The notes below the pieces were generated by a model. That model worked only from the letters and a program-made list of their open reading frames with translations. It did no database searches and had not been told where the DNA came from. A DNA stretch of 64,000 nucleotides, taken from contig JAWZYV010012519.1 in assembly GCA_038373885.1 (NCBI GenBank), positions 434,001 through 498,000 on the forward strand. Direction: 5' to 3'. This document shows, in pieces, positions 1 to 12,860 of the stretch. A program made the position numbers and the translations under genes. The stretch is from Cheiracanthium punctorium. Taxonomy: Eukaryota; Arthropoda; Arachnida; Araneae; Cheiracanthiidae. Numbering within the stretch: position 1 is the first letter of the stretch; every line of letters begins with the position of its first letter.

Positions 1-3000
1 AAGCTTATTCCTCCTAAGATTTTTCGTGAAATTCGCTAACATCCTTGTAGAAACAGAAGTACAATACGCATTAAATTTCGGATTACGAACACTTCATTAT
101 GATTTCACTACAAAATTTGCGTACTTTAAATTTAGTTCTGTATACATCCAACTGTGGTAGTAAATATATTGATACAGCTGAGCTCAAAATCCAGTTGCTT
201 ACTTTACCGGCAAGGTTGTTTCCTTGTTAAAAATGTTAGGTTGCAGAGAAACAAACCGTCTTCTGCCAGCTCCGGGTTAAGACACGCTCAGCGATATTCT
301 CGCGGAATGATATACCTCTGTGAATTGCTTCACAAGTCTGTTACTGAAATGTTAAAGTGCACAAGTTTTGTATTGAAATTATAATGTAGTTCTCGTACTT
401 CAAAATTTTCTACAAATCGTATTCTGTTTCTACAAATAACAGCAAAATCTATAGCAAAATTTTAGAAAAAAAAGTAAGAACTATACAAATACTAATAAAT
501 AAAAAACTATTGGGAGAACAGCTCAATTCTTGGGATGGAAATTATATCTTCATTGTAGACTAGAGAGTTTTTGGAATTTATAATTAAATGCTTCAACATG
601 GATTTTTTTCATCCTTTTCGTTTTAATTAAAAACTGCGTGCGTTTTTTAAATTATAAAATTTATATGCCCTTATTATGACATACACAATTAGAAGCTGCT
701 ACATTGTTAAGTTCACGACGCTGCTAAAGCTCATAGAATGTGTGCTACAAGCAATACATGCTTAAGCAGCAAGACATTTTACTCCGAAGGCTGTCTTTCC
801 CTGTTAATAAAAGAAAAAAAATGCTGAAAAACTGTGCATTTTTTAAAAATTTATAAAAATTTGCTCAAGAAGCAGTCTTAGTTCATCCAACATCTACAAA
901 CAGCAAATTTTGGATGAAAGCTCCTTCGAATTATTGACCCAGCAATGAGTAATTTCATCGACTTCTTCATAGAACAAAAGTGCTTTCGGTTGGAGTTTCT
1001 GATAAGTAATAACTAACTTCTCTATTTGATCCAAGAATTTTTTGAAATTTTAGGATCAAATTATCGGGGGGCTGAACCTCCTCAATCCTTAACAGAGTGG
1101 GTGCTTATAAACTCTGTGTATTTACAAAGGATTTTTTAAAAATATTTATAATACAGTTAATAGATCCTTTATAACAATAGACTTTTCCCAATTTTTACTG
1201 AATTAAAAATTAATTATTTGTAACGGTAAAAGTGTAGAATAGTTTACTTCTTAATTTTCTCTCTCAAGTAATGAAATAACATCGAATAACAACATTATAA
1301 AATTTATAATTTTAGCACGTTGTGTTTGCTATTTGTTTTTCTTTTGAAATCTCTAAAGCTTAAAAGGGGAATATAACACGGTGTGAATGAAGATTTGTAC
1401 AAATACTATAATTAATAGCTGTGATTTAAAAAAAAAGTGGATCTATTATTTTGTAAAGGAAAAATAAAGCAGTATTTTAAAATAAGTTAATTTATAAACA
1501 GTTATTAATTTTCAATAGGAATAATTAAGTTTTAATGTTAAAATTTAAACATTTATAAAGCAAAGCAATAGCAATAGGAAAGAAATATTATAGTATTAAA
1601 TATTACTCCTGTTTAGAGTGCTGTAAACAAAAGAAAAGGAGTTTCACTTTGTCACTGCAACATTAAAAAAGTATTTTTTACGAAGGTATTTCTAAGCTAC
1701 AAAATACGCAAACAGAAGTGAAATAAAAAATATTAAAAATCTTTAATCATAAACCGCAAAACATGTGTTGCTAACTACCAAAGCTAAAGTATTTATAATG
1801 GTGAAAGAAAAGGAACACATACAAGAAACGAATACAATCTCTTAAAAAATAGTGCGATTATTGTAAAATTGTTTAGGAAAAGGCTTACTTAGAAGTACGA
1901 AATATATGTCTACTTTTTATATTTCATAGAAGGACATTTAACCTTTAATAAAAAGCATGCAAATTTACTCTTCACAAAGCAACATTTGCAAAAACATGAG
2001 CTCACATAATTCATTCGATGTTCCTTAGATAGCATCTTGTCAATTTACGTTTAATTAAAAAAGAAATTTCTTATTAATATTTAGCATTCATAATCTGTTT
2101 TCGAATGTAATTTTTACTTTAAGTTACACGTTATATTTTACTTCGAAAACTAATTAGATATAGTAAAGTTTGTTTCTATGGTTTGTTTTAAATTCGGTTT
2201 TTATATCAAAGTTGCATTTGAAAAATATATGGCTACAGGTCTTTATCAATGATACAAATAAATTTGATAAAAACATGTTATGCTGTATGTAAGTATGTAC
2301 TGCTTGGATACTAATATGAACTTGGTCAGTTTATTCGTATGGTCAATGCAATTCCCAATTGTCAGGAAAGGATTAAGGGGAGTCAATTTATTAATTACTG
2401 AAAAATATGATTGAAAACTCTGTGGAATAAATCTACGCAACTCAACTCCAATAAATTACAATTTTTTAAAAATTGAAATCATATAAAAGAAACAGGAAGA
2501 ACGAAAGAAATATAGGAAAAAAGAGAAAGTACAAACCTTAAATACATCTTTATTTATTTATTTATTTATTTTAAGAATCAGTGCATTTGAAGCTTGTCCT
2601 TGCCCCTTACCACCGCCACCACCATTCGAAAACGAACTTTAGTTCCATTCGGATCGATCAGTTTTAAAATATTAGCAAAGATTGTTAAAGTTGATGTTGA
2701 ACCTTAAGAGAGAATTTGTGAGATACACTGCCATATTCAATTCTTCGCTCAGTTGCTCAATTTTCGTCTAGAGATATCTGTATAAAATGAGGCTAAAAAA
2801 ATATTTCTTAAAGTTTTTCTTAATCGCTATTACTAGAACTATTATTTTAATTTTAATTTTAATATTTTTATTCATTATATGTGATTTACGTTAGATATCT
2901 CGGGCTACATTAATGCAATATCAAATCCTATTATCATCTATGTACTTGTAATTAAGTTTACAAATTCCCATAGTAGTTATTGTATATTCAGTAATACCTA

Positions 3001-3220
3001 TACTTCAAATCATTTTTTTTTTAAACGCTTAAAGTCTGTTCACGTTTCAATAATTAATTATACTATATGCCCAAAATCAGGCAACGGTAAAAATTAGATT
3101 AGGATAAATAGCTTAAAAAATTATTTGCCACTAATATATATGCATATCTCAGCGCATGTATCTATGTTTAACATGCAAGATAAATCATGCTAAACACACC
3201 AATTACTAAACGCGTATATT
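1..3220. other. AT-rich noncoding stretch
   Basis: No ORF looks protein-like and no repeat family was recognised. The only structure seen is a short TTTA microsatellite near 2549-2572 and an ATTTTA-rich run near 2850. The window opens with AAGCTT, a HindIII site, which may reflect clone ends or chance. Confidence 0.6.
2549..2572. repeat. (TTTA)n microsatellite
   Basis: About six TTTA units in a row, read directly. Confidence 0.9.
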
Positions 3221-3702
3221 AAAACTTTTGAGTCAAATTTGGCGATATATCGCCGTCAAACTTGATGAGATTTTGGGGATAACCTCAAATGATCTGTACA
3301 TACCTTTATTCTATTTTGCAAGATCCTTCAAAAGAACTTTAAATGTTACTTCTAACGTTTAAACGATGAAAAACTTGTTATAAATGTTTATTATATTGCG
3401 ACTGTACTGATTAAAGTCTCTGAACTGCCGTAGTCCGCAATGTATTGGAATTCTTTTGAATGCTCCTGTAGAAGAACTATAAAAGCCAAATATACTATTT
3501 TCGATTGAGAGAGCATTCTTTTTTAATCCTTATCAAATAAATTTTGGTGCGTACATGAATTTCGTTTTGAAATAGATGAATATTTTAAAAATATACTCTA
3601 AACAATAACTGCCCATAAAGACTAATGTATTGAAATTCTTTTAGGTATTCCTGTAAAAGAAGTATAGATGCTACCTATGCCATTTTTGATAGAGTACATA
3701 GC

Positions 3703-3737
3703 ACATGATATTACTACAGTACGCAGTAATATCATGT
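3703..3737. repeat. Perfect 13-bp inverted repeat with 9-nt loop
   Basis: ACATGATATTACT is followed 9 nt later by its exact reverse complement, AGTAATATCATGT. It lies within family B sequence. Confidence 0.9.
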
Positions 3738-3780
3738 ATAAATTTTGCAATAACCCATTAATATTTACAGCAGTTAGAGC

Positions 3781-3811
3781 ACGGACGGACAGACGGACAG
3801 ACAGACAGACA
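3781..3811. repeat. GACG/GACA microsatellite
   Basis: Runs of GGAC and AGAC tetramers follow the motif 'cagttagagcacg', which also occurs (as 'cagcaattagagcacg') near 28981 without the expansion. Confidence 0.85.
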
Positions 3812-3839
3812 AATCGAAATTATAAAACTGTTCAACTTT

Positions 3840-6800
3840 GTTCGATGGTGTTGAAAAGTTGAACTCCTTTGTAAAACGTAGTTATTGGCGCATTTCTTTA
3901 TCATAAAGTATGCTGCTGTTTCATTACTAATATCTCTACGTAAATTTAATTTTATTTTGCTAGATTATATTTACTATAATATTTCGGCTTATACTAACTT
4001 CGTGGTTCCGTTATTCACTTTTGTCACATTTGAGATTGGTATCGCTTGCCATGTTATTTTTCTATTAAATAATTGAATCACATTTTTTACTCAATTTCTG
4101 ATTGGTACATTTATGGAGGGGTACAACTCATTCATTTTATCATGCACCACATGTATATGACAGCAAACCCTTACTAATGTTTCTGTATTTATATAGTAGC
4201 TCGCAAAAGTTTTGAGACGATATTTTTTCTGGATTAACTTAAGCAAAATTTCTTGATGATACAATTCAGTAATTTGCAATTTTAATATTCCTTCATGATG
4301 TGCAACTAATAATAATGAAAATTCTGAATTTAAGAAATGCCAAGCGTGAATTTAAAATGTTGAAAAAAGAAGTTTTGGAACAGTTCAGTTTTTTTTTTTT
4401 TTTTTTTTTACTTTTATCGGAACTAATCGTCTTAATGTAACAAAATAATTCCATCAATGTGTGTGCAAGGAGGAAGTATGTGTGTTAGATTTATATAATA
4501 TCTTAGATTAAATATAAAAGCATAATTTTTTTATAGATTCATGAAGCAGTAAAATAATTGCTTCAAATGTTACCTTCTCCAGTTTAATATTTAAAAGAAT
4601 TCATAAAGTAATGTTAAGCATTTAGAATAATGACAAAAGATAAGTTAAACTCTACTGTGCATGCCCTTTTTAAAGAATAAGGTCAGAAGATCACATCAAG
4701 CAAACATCCGCATCATTAAATTAGAAAATTATTCCTTTAAAAGGATCAATATTCTTTTATAAAATAGAAATAATCTTAGGGCACATTAAAGCGAAATCAC
4801 TGGATATCAAATTGCTAATCACCTCTGTACCAAAAACGAAGGATTCAATGCCTTTAAAATTAAACGCGACGCAAATGAGGATATTATTTTGTTTCTTTTA
4901 CCTCTGCAGCAATTTCATTCTCTCTTTTTGCATTTGCAAATCATAATAATCTAATTACCTCTTTCTGGGAATTTTATGACCTCAAATAATATTGTTTAAG
5001 ATCTCATTAAAATTTTCAACATTTTTTTGGTAACTCTGATGAAACATACACTTCTGAATGCTCACAAAAGGAAAATCAAAATGCGCTTCAAGGAAATCTT
5101 TGACAAAACTTCTAAAAATCATAATTATTGTGCACCTTATTCAAATTTTATGTAATTTTACTTGACTAATATGGGAAAAATAATGAATGTCTGTGGGAAT
5201 TAGGGGCTTTTAACATTATCTTCAAGTCCCGTGGTTTTTATTTCAGTGATTTGTAAAACTATTTCTTCTAGTTTAACCTTTTGATTCTAAAGGCGTTTTT
5301 TTATTTAAAAACAAGTATATTTTGAATGTTCATTACATTACAGTTACCTGGAAAAGATAATAGTGTCATCTATTCACAGAAATACTAGGTTAATGCTGCC
5401 ACTTTCTTTTACAGTTTGCTGCACGCAATTTAACAATAATAATGCATTCCTTAGATGGTGCATGCTTTAATAAAAAAGGATAATTAATACTGATTAAAAT
5501 TAATTAATTATATAAATTCCTGTCAGCACAAATAATATATTTAAAAACACAAAATTTCGTTTCCAATCAAAATGAAATAGAGCAATTAAACCCAAGAATT
5601 TTTATAAATTTGAGAAAGAAAATCATGACAAACTTGATTAATTTAACTATATATTTTGTATGAAGACTGTAAAACGTTTCTGCAATAGTTTCTGCTTTAT
5701 AACATTCAATTACAAAAGTTCTACTATATTACTGTTGAATCCCTGAGAAAAAGGTATTGTGTAATCTCTAAAACTATAAATTTATTTGTAGATACGAAAT
5801 AACTCATAAAAGTACTTATGATTTTAAAACAAGCATTCTATAGGATTCGTTCTTCAGATAATCGATCCATTGCAAATATATTAACATAATCTCGAAACGA
5901 ATCAGCGATTTGATTTTTGTATTCTTTATGTCTTAAGCCATCTAAATCACTGATTCCTCATGGTATTTAACATGAAAAATGTTTCAGTATAATTTGATGG
6001 GATGACCAATAATAACTAAGACACATTCAAGAAATAATTTCTATTTTAACTCTTTTATCAAACGCCTTTACCAATCAAATATTGTCACAAGCATCTAATG
6101 AATTACAAACAACAGGAAAAACATCATCATAAAACCATTATATTTTACTTTATTTCGAATCATCAATTCCAGACTTTCCAATAGCATTCTGAATTTTTTT
6201 TGTAATTAATAACCACTACAATTAGCCATTTATCAATCCCAGCCCTCTCGTGAAAACTTCAAAAAGTCACGGAGTAATTATACCTCAACCTTCAGCATCC
6301 TGACGCTCGAGGATCCAATATGGTCAACCATATCATCCCTGGCTCCAAGGCCAGTGCGGTTAATCTCTGCGGGCAAAGATTCCAAATAAAGAACATTCGG
6401 ACAAACCCGTTCAATCCGACCCCACCCAAGATCCCCCTCCCTTACCCGAGGGTAAACTGGAGCAACTAGGTTATGAATCTCTTGTAAATGACCTATTTAG
6501 CCAGATCCAAGGATACCTTTTTAATGACGACAGTTCTTCAGTGCGTTAAAAAGTGCGCGACAAAATCTATTAGATTATGAGTAAGGGAATTTCATTCTTA
6601 ATTTGCTTGAAGAGGGATTTTTTTTTTTTTTTACTTTCTTTTTCTCCGATAGTCGAAGATGTCGGCGAATGGCTTATGTAACGGTGACCTGAACTCGATT
6701 TGAATATTGATCTTGTTTGCGCGGTAATTGAAAGGTGAAAGTGAGTACTTCATGTGTTCTTCCTTCTGCATCGTATATGGATATTGCACGCACTTTCTTG

Positions 6801-7195
6801 ACTTAGAGAAAAACATAGCATATGAATCTTTTTCAAATTCTTTTAAAGAAGAGAGACTAAAGTAATAAGCAGAGATGAGAGGGTTCCGATGACACTTCCA
6901 GTTGCATTTACCCAGGAATATCATTTAGTATTCATAGGTAAATGCGACAGGAAATAATCATCTTGATTATAGTGTCTCAGTGTGCTCAGATATTATTACG
7001 AGTGAATTCTGGTTTGATTTAGCAAGCTCCACATACCACTCAAACAAATATGTGATTCCTAAATGTTAGAAGTACATAATATCTTTCCTCCAAAGAATTT
7101 TATTTCTTGAAGACATTGACTAAAGCAATATATTCATCTCTTACATTGCAACAAATTGGCAAAAAATTATGGTCTAGAATTATTTTCTTCCTATA
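3840..7195. other. Noncoding stretch
   Basis: No gene recognised. Contains a poly-T tract near 4389-4410 and a relatively GC-rich block at about 6240-6480, with no protein-like reading frame, that could be old exonic or regulatory sequence. Nothing else is supported. Confidence 0.5.
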
Positions 7196-7916
7196 TTAAC
7201 CCTCTGGCTGATCATCCCGCGATTTCCACAGGCAACTCAAATGTAGCAAAATTTGCTCATCCCGCGATTTTCGCGAGCAGGTGTTTTTCTTCCTGTATTG
7301 AGGAGAGCATCCCGGGTTTTCACCGTTTAACCAGTGAAATAAATTAGATACAGTTTTAAACGTTTAATTTAGGTTTTGACCAACACATGTCGTTAGTCGT
7401 CCACTAAATTGAGGCATTTGAAGGTAATACTGGGTATGTAATGCTCTAACTTCACTTGTTTGCCACCTTGTCTAATCAGAAATGGCTGGTAGAAATCGTT
7501 CAGCAATTGACAGAGTGTATATTACGGATGATTTATGAGATTCTGAAAGAGATTTTAGTTTTGATAGTGATAGCGATTTAGATTTTTTGGACTGCTCCTC
7601 AGACGGCGATGAATCTGACCATGATTCAATAAACCTGCAAAGCGTTAGGCGGTAGTGCATTTTCTTATATTATGTAATAAACGGAAATTAACTTTAATTC
7701 AATTGAAATTTATTTAAAAAAATTTATGTAATAACACATGAAATTAGTTTTTCTGAAGCTTAGTTTCTCATGATAAAAATATATATTAAAAATCCTTTCT
7801 AGAAAGAAAAAATGCACATTTGAATTCTCCAATCTATATAGATTTGAAATATGAAAAAAAAATTACACAATTTTTGAAGAGATTTTGGTCCAAAAATTGA
7901 GCAGTCAGAGGGTTAA
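7196..7916 (+). mobile_element. piggyBac-like non-autonomous element with TTAA ends
   Basis: The element starts TTAACCCTCTGGCTG and ends with the inverted CAGTCAGAGGGTTAA, so it is bounded by TTAA target duplications as in the piggyBac superfamily. At about 720 bp it is far too short for a full transposase. It interrupts dispersed repeat family D: the flanks continue across it and match an uninterrupted copy at 47.6-47.73 kb on the opposite strand. An acidic peptide remnant lies inside at 7482-7655. It is most likely an internally deleted derivative of an autonomous element. Confidence 0.8.
7482..7655 (+). pseudogene. Possible N-terminal remnant of a piggyBac-like transposase
   Basis: Reading from ATG at 7482 gives MAGRNRSAIDRVY, then a TGA at codon 19, then an open acidic stretch rich in Asp, Ser and Glu (for example SDSDLDFLD) up to TAG. 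Many piggyBac transposases begin with a similarly acidic low-complexity tail ahead of the catalytic domain. No DDD catalytic core remains. Position inside a TTAA element supports the reading; the homology itself is inferred. Confidence 0.45.
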
Positions 7917-8825
7917 TTCTGGAGAGCTTTTGGATATATTGGCCTTTATCAAAAAACGGAAAGGAAAAGAAAAGTAAGAAAATCTGAAATACTTTCAGAT
8001 TTTAAATACGCACTAAAGTGCTATATATTAAAAGCGTTAATCCATGGGTCTTCCCTATTTTCTTTCCTTATCCCATAAAGTTGGAAAGTATATCATGATA
8101 CACGAGTGTGATTAAACAAAATTAAAATTTATATTTCTAACATCATTTTTCTGGATGTAATACATTAGAAATAGATGGGAAAAACTGCGCAGAAAAATGC
8201 TCAATTCGAGCTGAATGAAAGTTTCAAAAACTTATTCAGGTGTATTCATAATCCAAGGAGCAGACGATAAAAAGATGATAAATTGCGCGAAGTGTTATAA
8301 TCATCTGCTCAAAATCGCATATCTACCACTTTAATTTTTGCCAAATTAAAAAGTTGCACATTTTAGTCTCGGAAAATTTCCAAATCCTATTTTTATTTTG
8401 AGTATAAAACATTTCATTCTTGCTCTGATCTCACATGCACACGATATTTTAATTAAAAAACAACCTTGCAAATAATCTAAACAAAAAAAATCATTATTCT
8501 TTTATTTTTACTTCAAGAGTCTGAATCCTTTCATAAACTTGCCAAATATGGCAACCTAGATATGCTATATTCTCTCTTTTTCCACTGCGGGGCCACAATT
8601 GCGAAATGGCGGAGCAAAAATTAGCCTTTTGTGACATGTTTTTTTTTATCGATATCTCCTAAAATAATTCGAATTTCGAAAAAATCGCTTCGAGATATTT
8701 CGGGACTCATCCTGGAGAATTTCCATACAAAATTTGGTAGGTCTACGATCACCCGTCTGCCAACTACGCGAGACACAGACAAACTAACAGACATTTTACA
8801 CTTTGTTTTATTTATATCGATATTT

Positions 8826-9032
8826 TATGACGGGCAGACATTTTCTGATTAGGCATTCGACACTACAACGGCCTGAAGGTATTGGTCATTCTATTATCGG
8901 GCACCCAGTGGGAGGCCAACATTACCCCACTATGAAGGGACCGACAAGTTAACATCTAAGCCAAACCGGGAGTTGAACCCGGACCCAAGGCGTTATAGAA
9001 TGGTTCTTTAGCCACCACACCACCTCAGAGGC
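8826..9032 (-). mobile_element. tRNA-derived SINE, family 1
   Basis: On the minus strand it begins GCCTCTGAGGTGGTGTGG, with a box A-like GTGGTGGCTAAAG and a box B-like GGGTTCAACTC, followed by a tRNA-unrelated body ending in 'aatgtctgcccgtcataaaa'. It matches the plus-strand copy at 41493-41680 along its length. Pol III transcribed, non-coding, mobilised by LINE machinery. Confidence 0.75.
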
Positions 9033-11059
9033 TAGTTTTCATAAAAGAAATCCACAAAGACAGCAAAGATATTTTTATTTCCACACTTAAATTGATGAAT
9101 AGAAAGTATAAGAGCTAACTTATGCCATCACTTCTAACATTCTTTCTGTAATACGACACCGCCCTAAATTGCAAGTGCAATTTAAGTATACAAATTCATG
9201 GACGTAGAGAGTTGAATTATCACAGTTTCTGCTAATGAAGCAATCGTTATAAATCATTGGTTTACCTCAGGTCTTTAAAAGGGAACTGCTTCACACCTTA
9301 CATCTAAGTGAAATTATTTTTAGTGCGATTTTGAAGAGAGACTATAACAAGTAATATACAGCAATAACTGTAATCTGAATCTCAATTTTACCATTGAAAA
9401 AAAGGTCTTACAAAGCGGCTGTAAATCACTTAAACATTTTAGAGTGAAAATGGTTTACTCTATAGGGAATTGATAAACCTTTCCCACAGAAATTTCCTGG
9501 AGTCGAAAATAATCACATGATACCAATTGTAAAAGAAATATAACTTTTTATAATATATTTATTTTCTGCAAAATAGAAGGAAAGATCAAGAAATATAATA
9601 TATTTATTTTCTGCCAAAAATTAAGACACAAAATATAATTGTATACTTTTTAAAAAAATTTTACTGAATCATTACGAATTTATAATGACGTGTTGTAGCA
9701 AGCAAGTAGAGATAACTATTGCTAAACTATTATGCATAAAGTCTCTATGGGCAAAATATTTCTTGTTCATGATGATTAAAGCACTGAGACATGAATTATA
9801 AAAATTGTTTAAAGATTTGCCAGCAATAATGTACTCCATTCCATTTTTAGAGAGGAAATGCGAATTTCTTACCAACAAAATTTGGAATCTGTTTATTAAA
9901 TTTTACCAAGATAGTAATACTATTTCAAAATGTGATGACTAAAAAAAGGACACTCATCAGCATTTAAGTGTTTTTATGGAGATGATAGTAATTCGTGAAA
10001 GGCATGGCTCCTTGGAAAGAATTTTGCAGTCTAGTGCAGGGGCTCCCAAACTTTTTCGAGATGCGAGCCCATTTTACACTAAACATTTTCCAAGGTGCCC
10101 TACCCTTTGTAAAATTATGACTTGTAACAGATAAAAAAATAAAACTCATATACTTCATTATTTAATGCTTGCATTTACTTTATTAACATTAAATTCATAA
10201 TTGATGCGATGAATGAACCTGCAAATCGCTGCACATTTTCTCAAATCGTGGAATCAAACTGGACAGAGCTACCCTCATTTCTTTATCCTCGTTGACTTTT
10301 GATCTGTTCTTGCTGTTTATTACCGTGACCGCCTAAATCCCAGCTTCGCACAAGTACTACGTCTAAAATGGAATTAATTAGCATCATTCTCTAAAATTCC
10401 CACGTTCATAAATATCAAGTTAAAATGCGTTACTGCTTCAGCACAGTAGTTGTTGAATGTTTCTTTAGATTTTAAGATAACATCTAGCAATATTTTTTTA
10501 ATGTCAAGGCAATTGAAGAAAAAATTTTATATATGAAGAAAAAAATTTATGTTTATTAAATGTTTATTTTTATAAAATTTTCATCAATTTATATTAATTT
10601 TACTTTTAGAAACGATGCTAAATTGGCATCCCTGCCGAGCCGCTTGGCATACATCTCCTATATTTGCGCCCCCCACTTTTACTGTATTTAACTTTTGCAA
10701 GGCAGTCACATCCCCTTGCACGGAATCCAGAAAGCTAGTGGCCATGAAGGGAAAAATATCAGTGTATCAGAAGATCTTGTATTAATTGCAAGGACGCCAC
10801 TGAACTTTTAACTTTTTCAGGAGCGCTAGAAGGCTTCGGAGCAATCAAGTATGCTGAAAGAGGTCGCTTTCTCTTATGTAATTCAATGTGTAAGTGTTGT
10901 ATAAATATCGTGTTTCATCATTTTAGCAATAAGTAATATTTGTCTTTCTAAAGTGCATAGAATGATAAGCATCAGCAGGAACCAGAGGAGTCAACAGAAC
11001 CAGGTTGAATTCATATAGGAATCTATATTTATTATCAATTATTTGAAGAATGATTAATA
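9033..11059. other. Noncoding stretch
   Basis: No protein-like ORF. A possible hAT terminus at 10037 is listed separately. The remainder is unremarkable AT-rich DNA. Confidence 0.5.
10037..10110 (+). mobile_element. Possible hAT-like left terminus
   Basis: CAGGGGCTCCCAAACTTTTTC resembles hAT terminal inverted repeats of the CAGNGGTTCCCAAAC type, but no matching inverted end was found in the next 900 bp. Treat as a fragment or coincidence. Confidence 0.3.
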
Positions 11060-11298
11060 CACTGTAAAAAAAAAAAAGTCAAACTGACAGAAAAACTCAG
11101 CTAGGACGCCAATTTGTTTCCGTACATTTTACAGAAGTCTTCCGTATTTTTTCCGTATACGGAAGATTTCTGTAAAATAAACTGAGAATCTATCAAATTT
11201 ACGGAAGACTTCTGTAAAAAAATAAAATAATGGAAATGAACTGGCGTCCGGGCTGGCAGTTTTCTTCTGTAAATTTGACACAATTTTTTTTTGCAGTG
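11060..11298. mobile_element. 239-bp foldback MITE with TA flanks
   Basis: The left end CACTGTAAAAAAAAAAAA and the right end TTTTTTTTTGCAGTG are inverted repeats, each flanked by TA. Inverted pairs continue inward: 'aggacgcca' against 'tggcgtcc', and 'cagaagtcttccgta' against its near complement twice. Nearly the whole element could fold into one hairpin. No coding capacity. The superfamily is uncertain, probably Tc1/mariner-type given the TA flanks. Confidence 0.8.
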
Positions 11299-11981
11299 TA
11301 TATATGAATAAATAGAATCAAATTGATAATACTTTTTTTTACGTGGATGAAGCTGCAGTGCCAGATGTGGAAGCATTTTATAGAGGAATGATTGTGAAAC
11401 TCATTTATTAGGAAGCTGCGCGAAAAGCAAATGTTTTGGTTTGGCATGGTAAAGAAGATGTATTCATTCGGCATTCATAAAATACGGTGATATATCATTT
11501 ACAAAGCTCAAAAGTGGTTGAAAGCTCATGATAACACATCAAGATAAACGCCTGTTGAAGAATGTAGTGGCTAAAAAACGGCAGTAAGCATAATAATAAC
11601 ATTCAATGGGAAGAAACATCCTCAGGAGCAAATTTCCACGAAACTTGATGCGGAAAAATGAAAAAAAAAAATCATAAGAGTTTTTTCTAAATTTTGTTTT
11701 ATTCTTTTCATTTTCTCCTATATCTGTATAAACATATGTTTGACAAATCTCCATAGGTGCACTCGCAGAAGGTCAGCAGTCGATTTAAAATATTTGTGTA
11801 TTTATATAAAAGTGAGTTACCATTTAAAAGGTCATCAAAATTAAGCTATTGAACTGAATTAAAAAAAGTTTTTAAGTCACACAACACGTGAAAAATACCC
11901 ATTCAAATTAATTTCAAAACCGACATTCTTCATAAATGCCCTTTTTACATTGTAACATGATGGTGTATTAAACTATTCTAC
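11299..11981. other. Noncoding stretch
   Basis: AT-rich sequence with no recognised gene or repeat. Confidence 0.5.
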
Positions 11982-12145
11982 TGGCGTAACTGGGTAGGCT
12001 TTTTGGCTATTTCTAGATTGGGCTAGAGCCCATCCTAGGATCTCCATCTTCTATTCTTGTAATGGAATATCTAATTCTTCTAGAGTGGGCTAAAATCTTT
12101 CTAGTTTGGGCTTAGCCCACCCCAGCTCCTATCCAGTTACGCCTA
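11982..12145. mobile_element. ~164-bp palindromic MITE
   Basis: Begins TGGCGTAACTGGGTAGG and ends CCTATCCAGTTACGCCTA, which are inverted repeats with few mismatches. Internal 'gggctagagccca' and 'gggcttagccca' blocks add further symmetry. Noncoding. Superfamily not determined. Confidence 0.75.
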
Positions 12146-12554
12146 TGATTCTACCTATATTTTAGACTTTTTTTTTTCGATAAGTTTATACCCAATATTT
12201 TTTATTGATTCACCTACTTCAAAAACTGAACATGTTATGAAATTCAGTGATGAATTTTTAAAGAAGAGATTTATAATTTTTTTTGTTTCTTTAAACTACT
12301 GATAACTTTCAAAAAACACAGTGTAAACAAGAAATAATTACACAGTTAATAACATCTGTTTTGCCCTCTTCTACAAACTGTTAACTCGTTTCGAAATGAG
12401 ATCCTACACACGCCTCTGTGACTAATGTTTAAATATAATAATAACACCAGAAAAACTACAACAAAACATTTCCTCCTTGCCTTATAAAAAGAACATCCCC
12501 CAGTCAAGACTATCTATCTCAATCTTTCAAATTTCAGAACCAACAAGGAAAAAG

Positions 12555-12860
12555 AGAGCAATTTTCGATCTTCGAAATCTCCATTTCACCTTCGCGCTCT
12601 TTTCAGCTACCTGTCGAATCATTCGACTTTGGTGTCAGGCTCCATTATCAGAATCATCTTTATTTGTTTGATGAGAGGATTTTTATCGCTATATGCAGGA
12701 ATATCGCGGAGGATATTTCCTTCCAATTGCAGCCATTAAGTTCGTTTCGTGAGGCTGAAGACGCATGAAGTTAGCCTTCTGAGAGTCGAGGAAACTGCTT
12801 AAAATGCATACTCTTTTTTACGCATTTTCAATAGAGCGTTTACAATGAACGTTTTATTTA
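12555..12860 (+). repeat. Local direct duplication, copy 1
   Basis: Shares ordered blocks with 14185-14482: 'cttcgaaatct.catttcaccttc', 'cagaatcatcttta', 'gatga.aggattttt', 'caggaatatcg..gaggat' and 'cgttttatttaa'. The copies are about 1.6 kb apart in the same orientation. No consistent ORF is conserved between them. Confidence 0.7.

Larger units (their letters stand above)
3225..3830 (+). repeat. Dispersed repeat family B, left-hand cluster
   Basis: Two degenerate units share the motif around 'aatgtattgaaattctttt' followed by 'cctgtagaagaactata' and 'ctattttcgat'. The same motifs recur at 30.2-31.0 and 32.0-33.5 kb. The cluster runs into a GACG/GACA microsatellite. It is noncoding. Confidence 0.6.
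7160..8815 (+). repeat. Dispersed repeat family D, copy 1, split by the piggyBac-like element
   Basis: Sequence at 7160-7195 and 7917-8815 corresponds to the reverse complement of 46815-47740. Shared landmarks are 'agagcttttg.atatattggcc', 'ctaaagtgctatatat', 'aaaaatgctcaattcgagctg', 'ccactgcggggccacaattg' and 'gagaatttccatacaaaat'. Both copies end near a GACA/AACTAAC microsatellite-like tail. Short ORFs in both copies match in part only because the DNA is homologous; they contain stops and do not look like genes. Confidence 0.8.

Noticed and set aside
8631..8852. ORF with a matching peptide at 46822-47022
   Set aside because: The peptide similarity follows from the DNA repeat (family D); the homology extends far outside both ORFs, so there is no sign of protein-level constraint.
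10037..10740. Complete hAT element
   Set aside because: The left end is hAT-like, but no inverted right end or matching 8-bp duplication could be found ('agctagtg' near 10731 matches poorly and lacks a terminal repeat).
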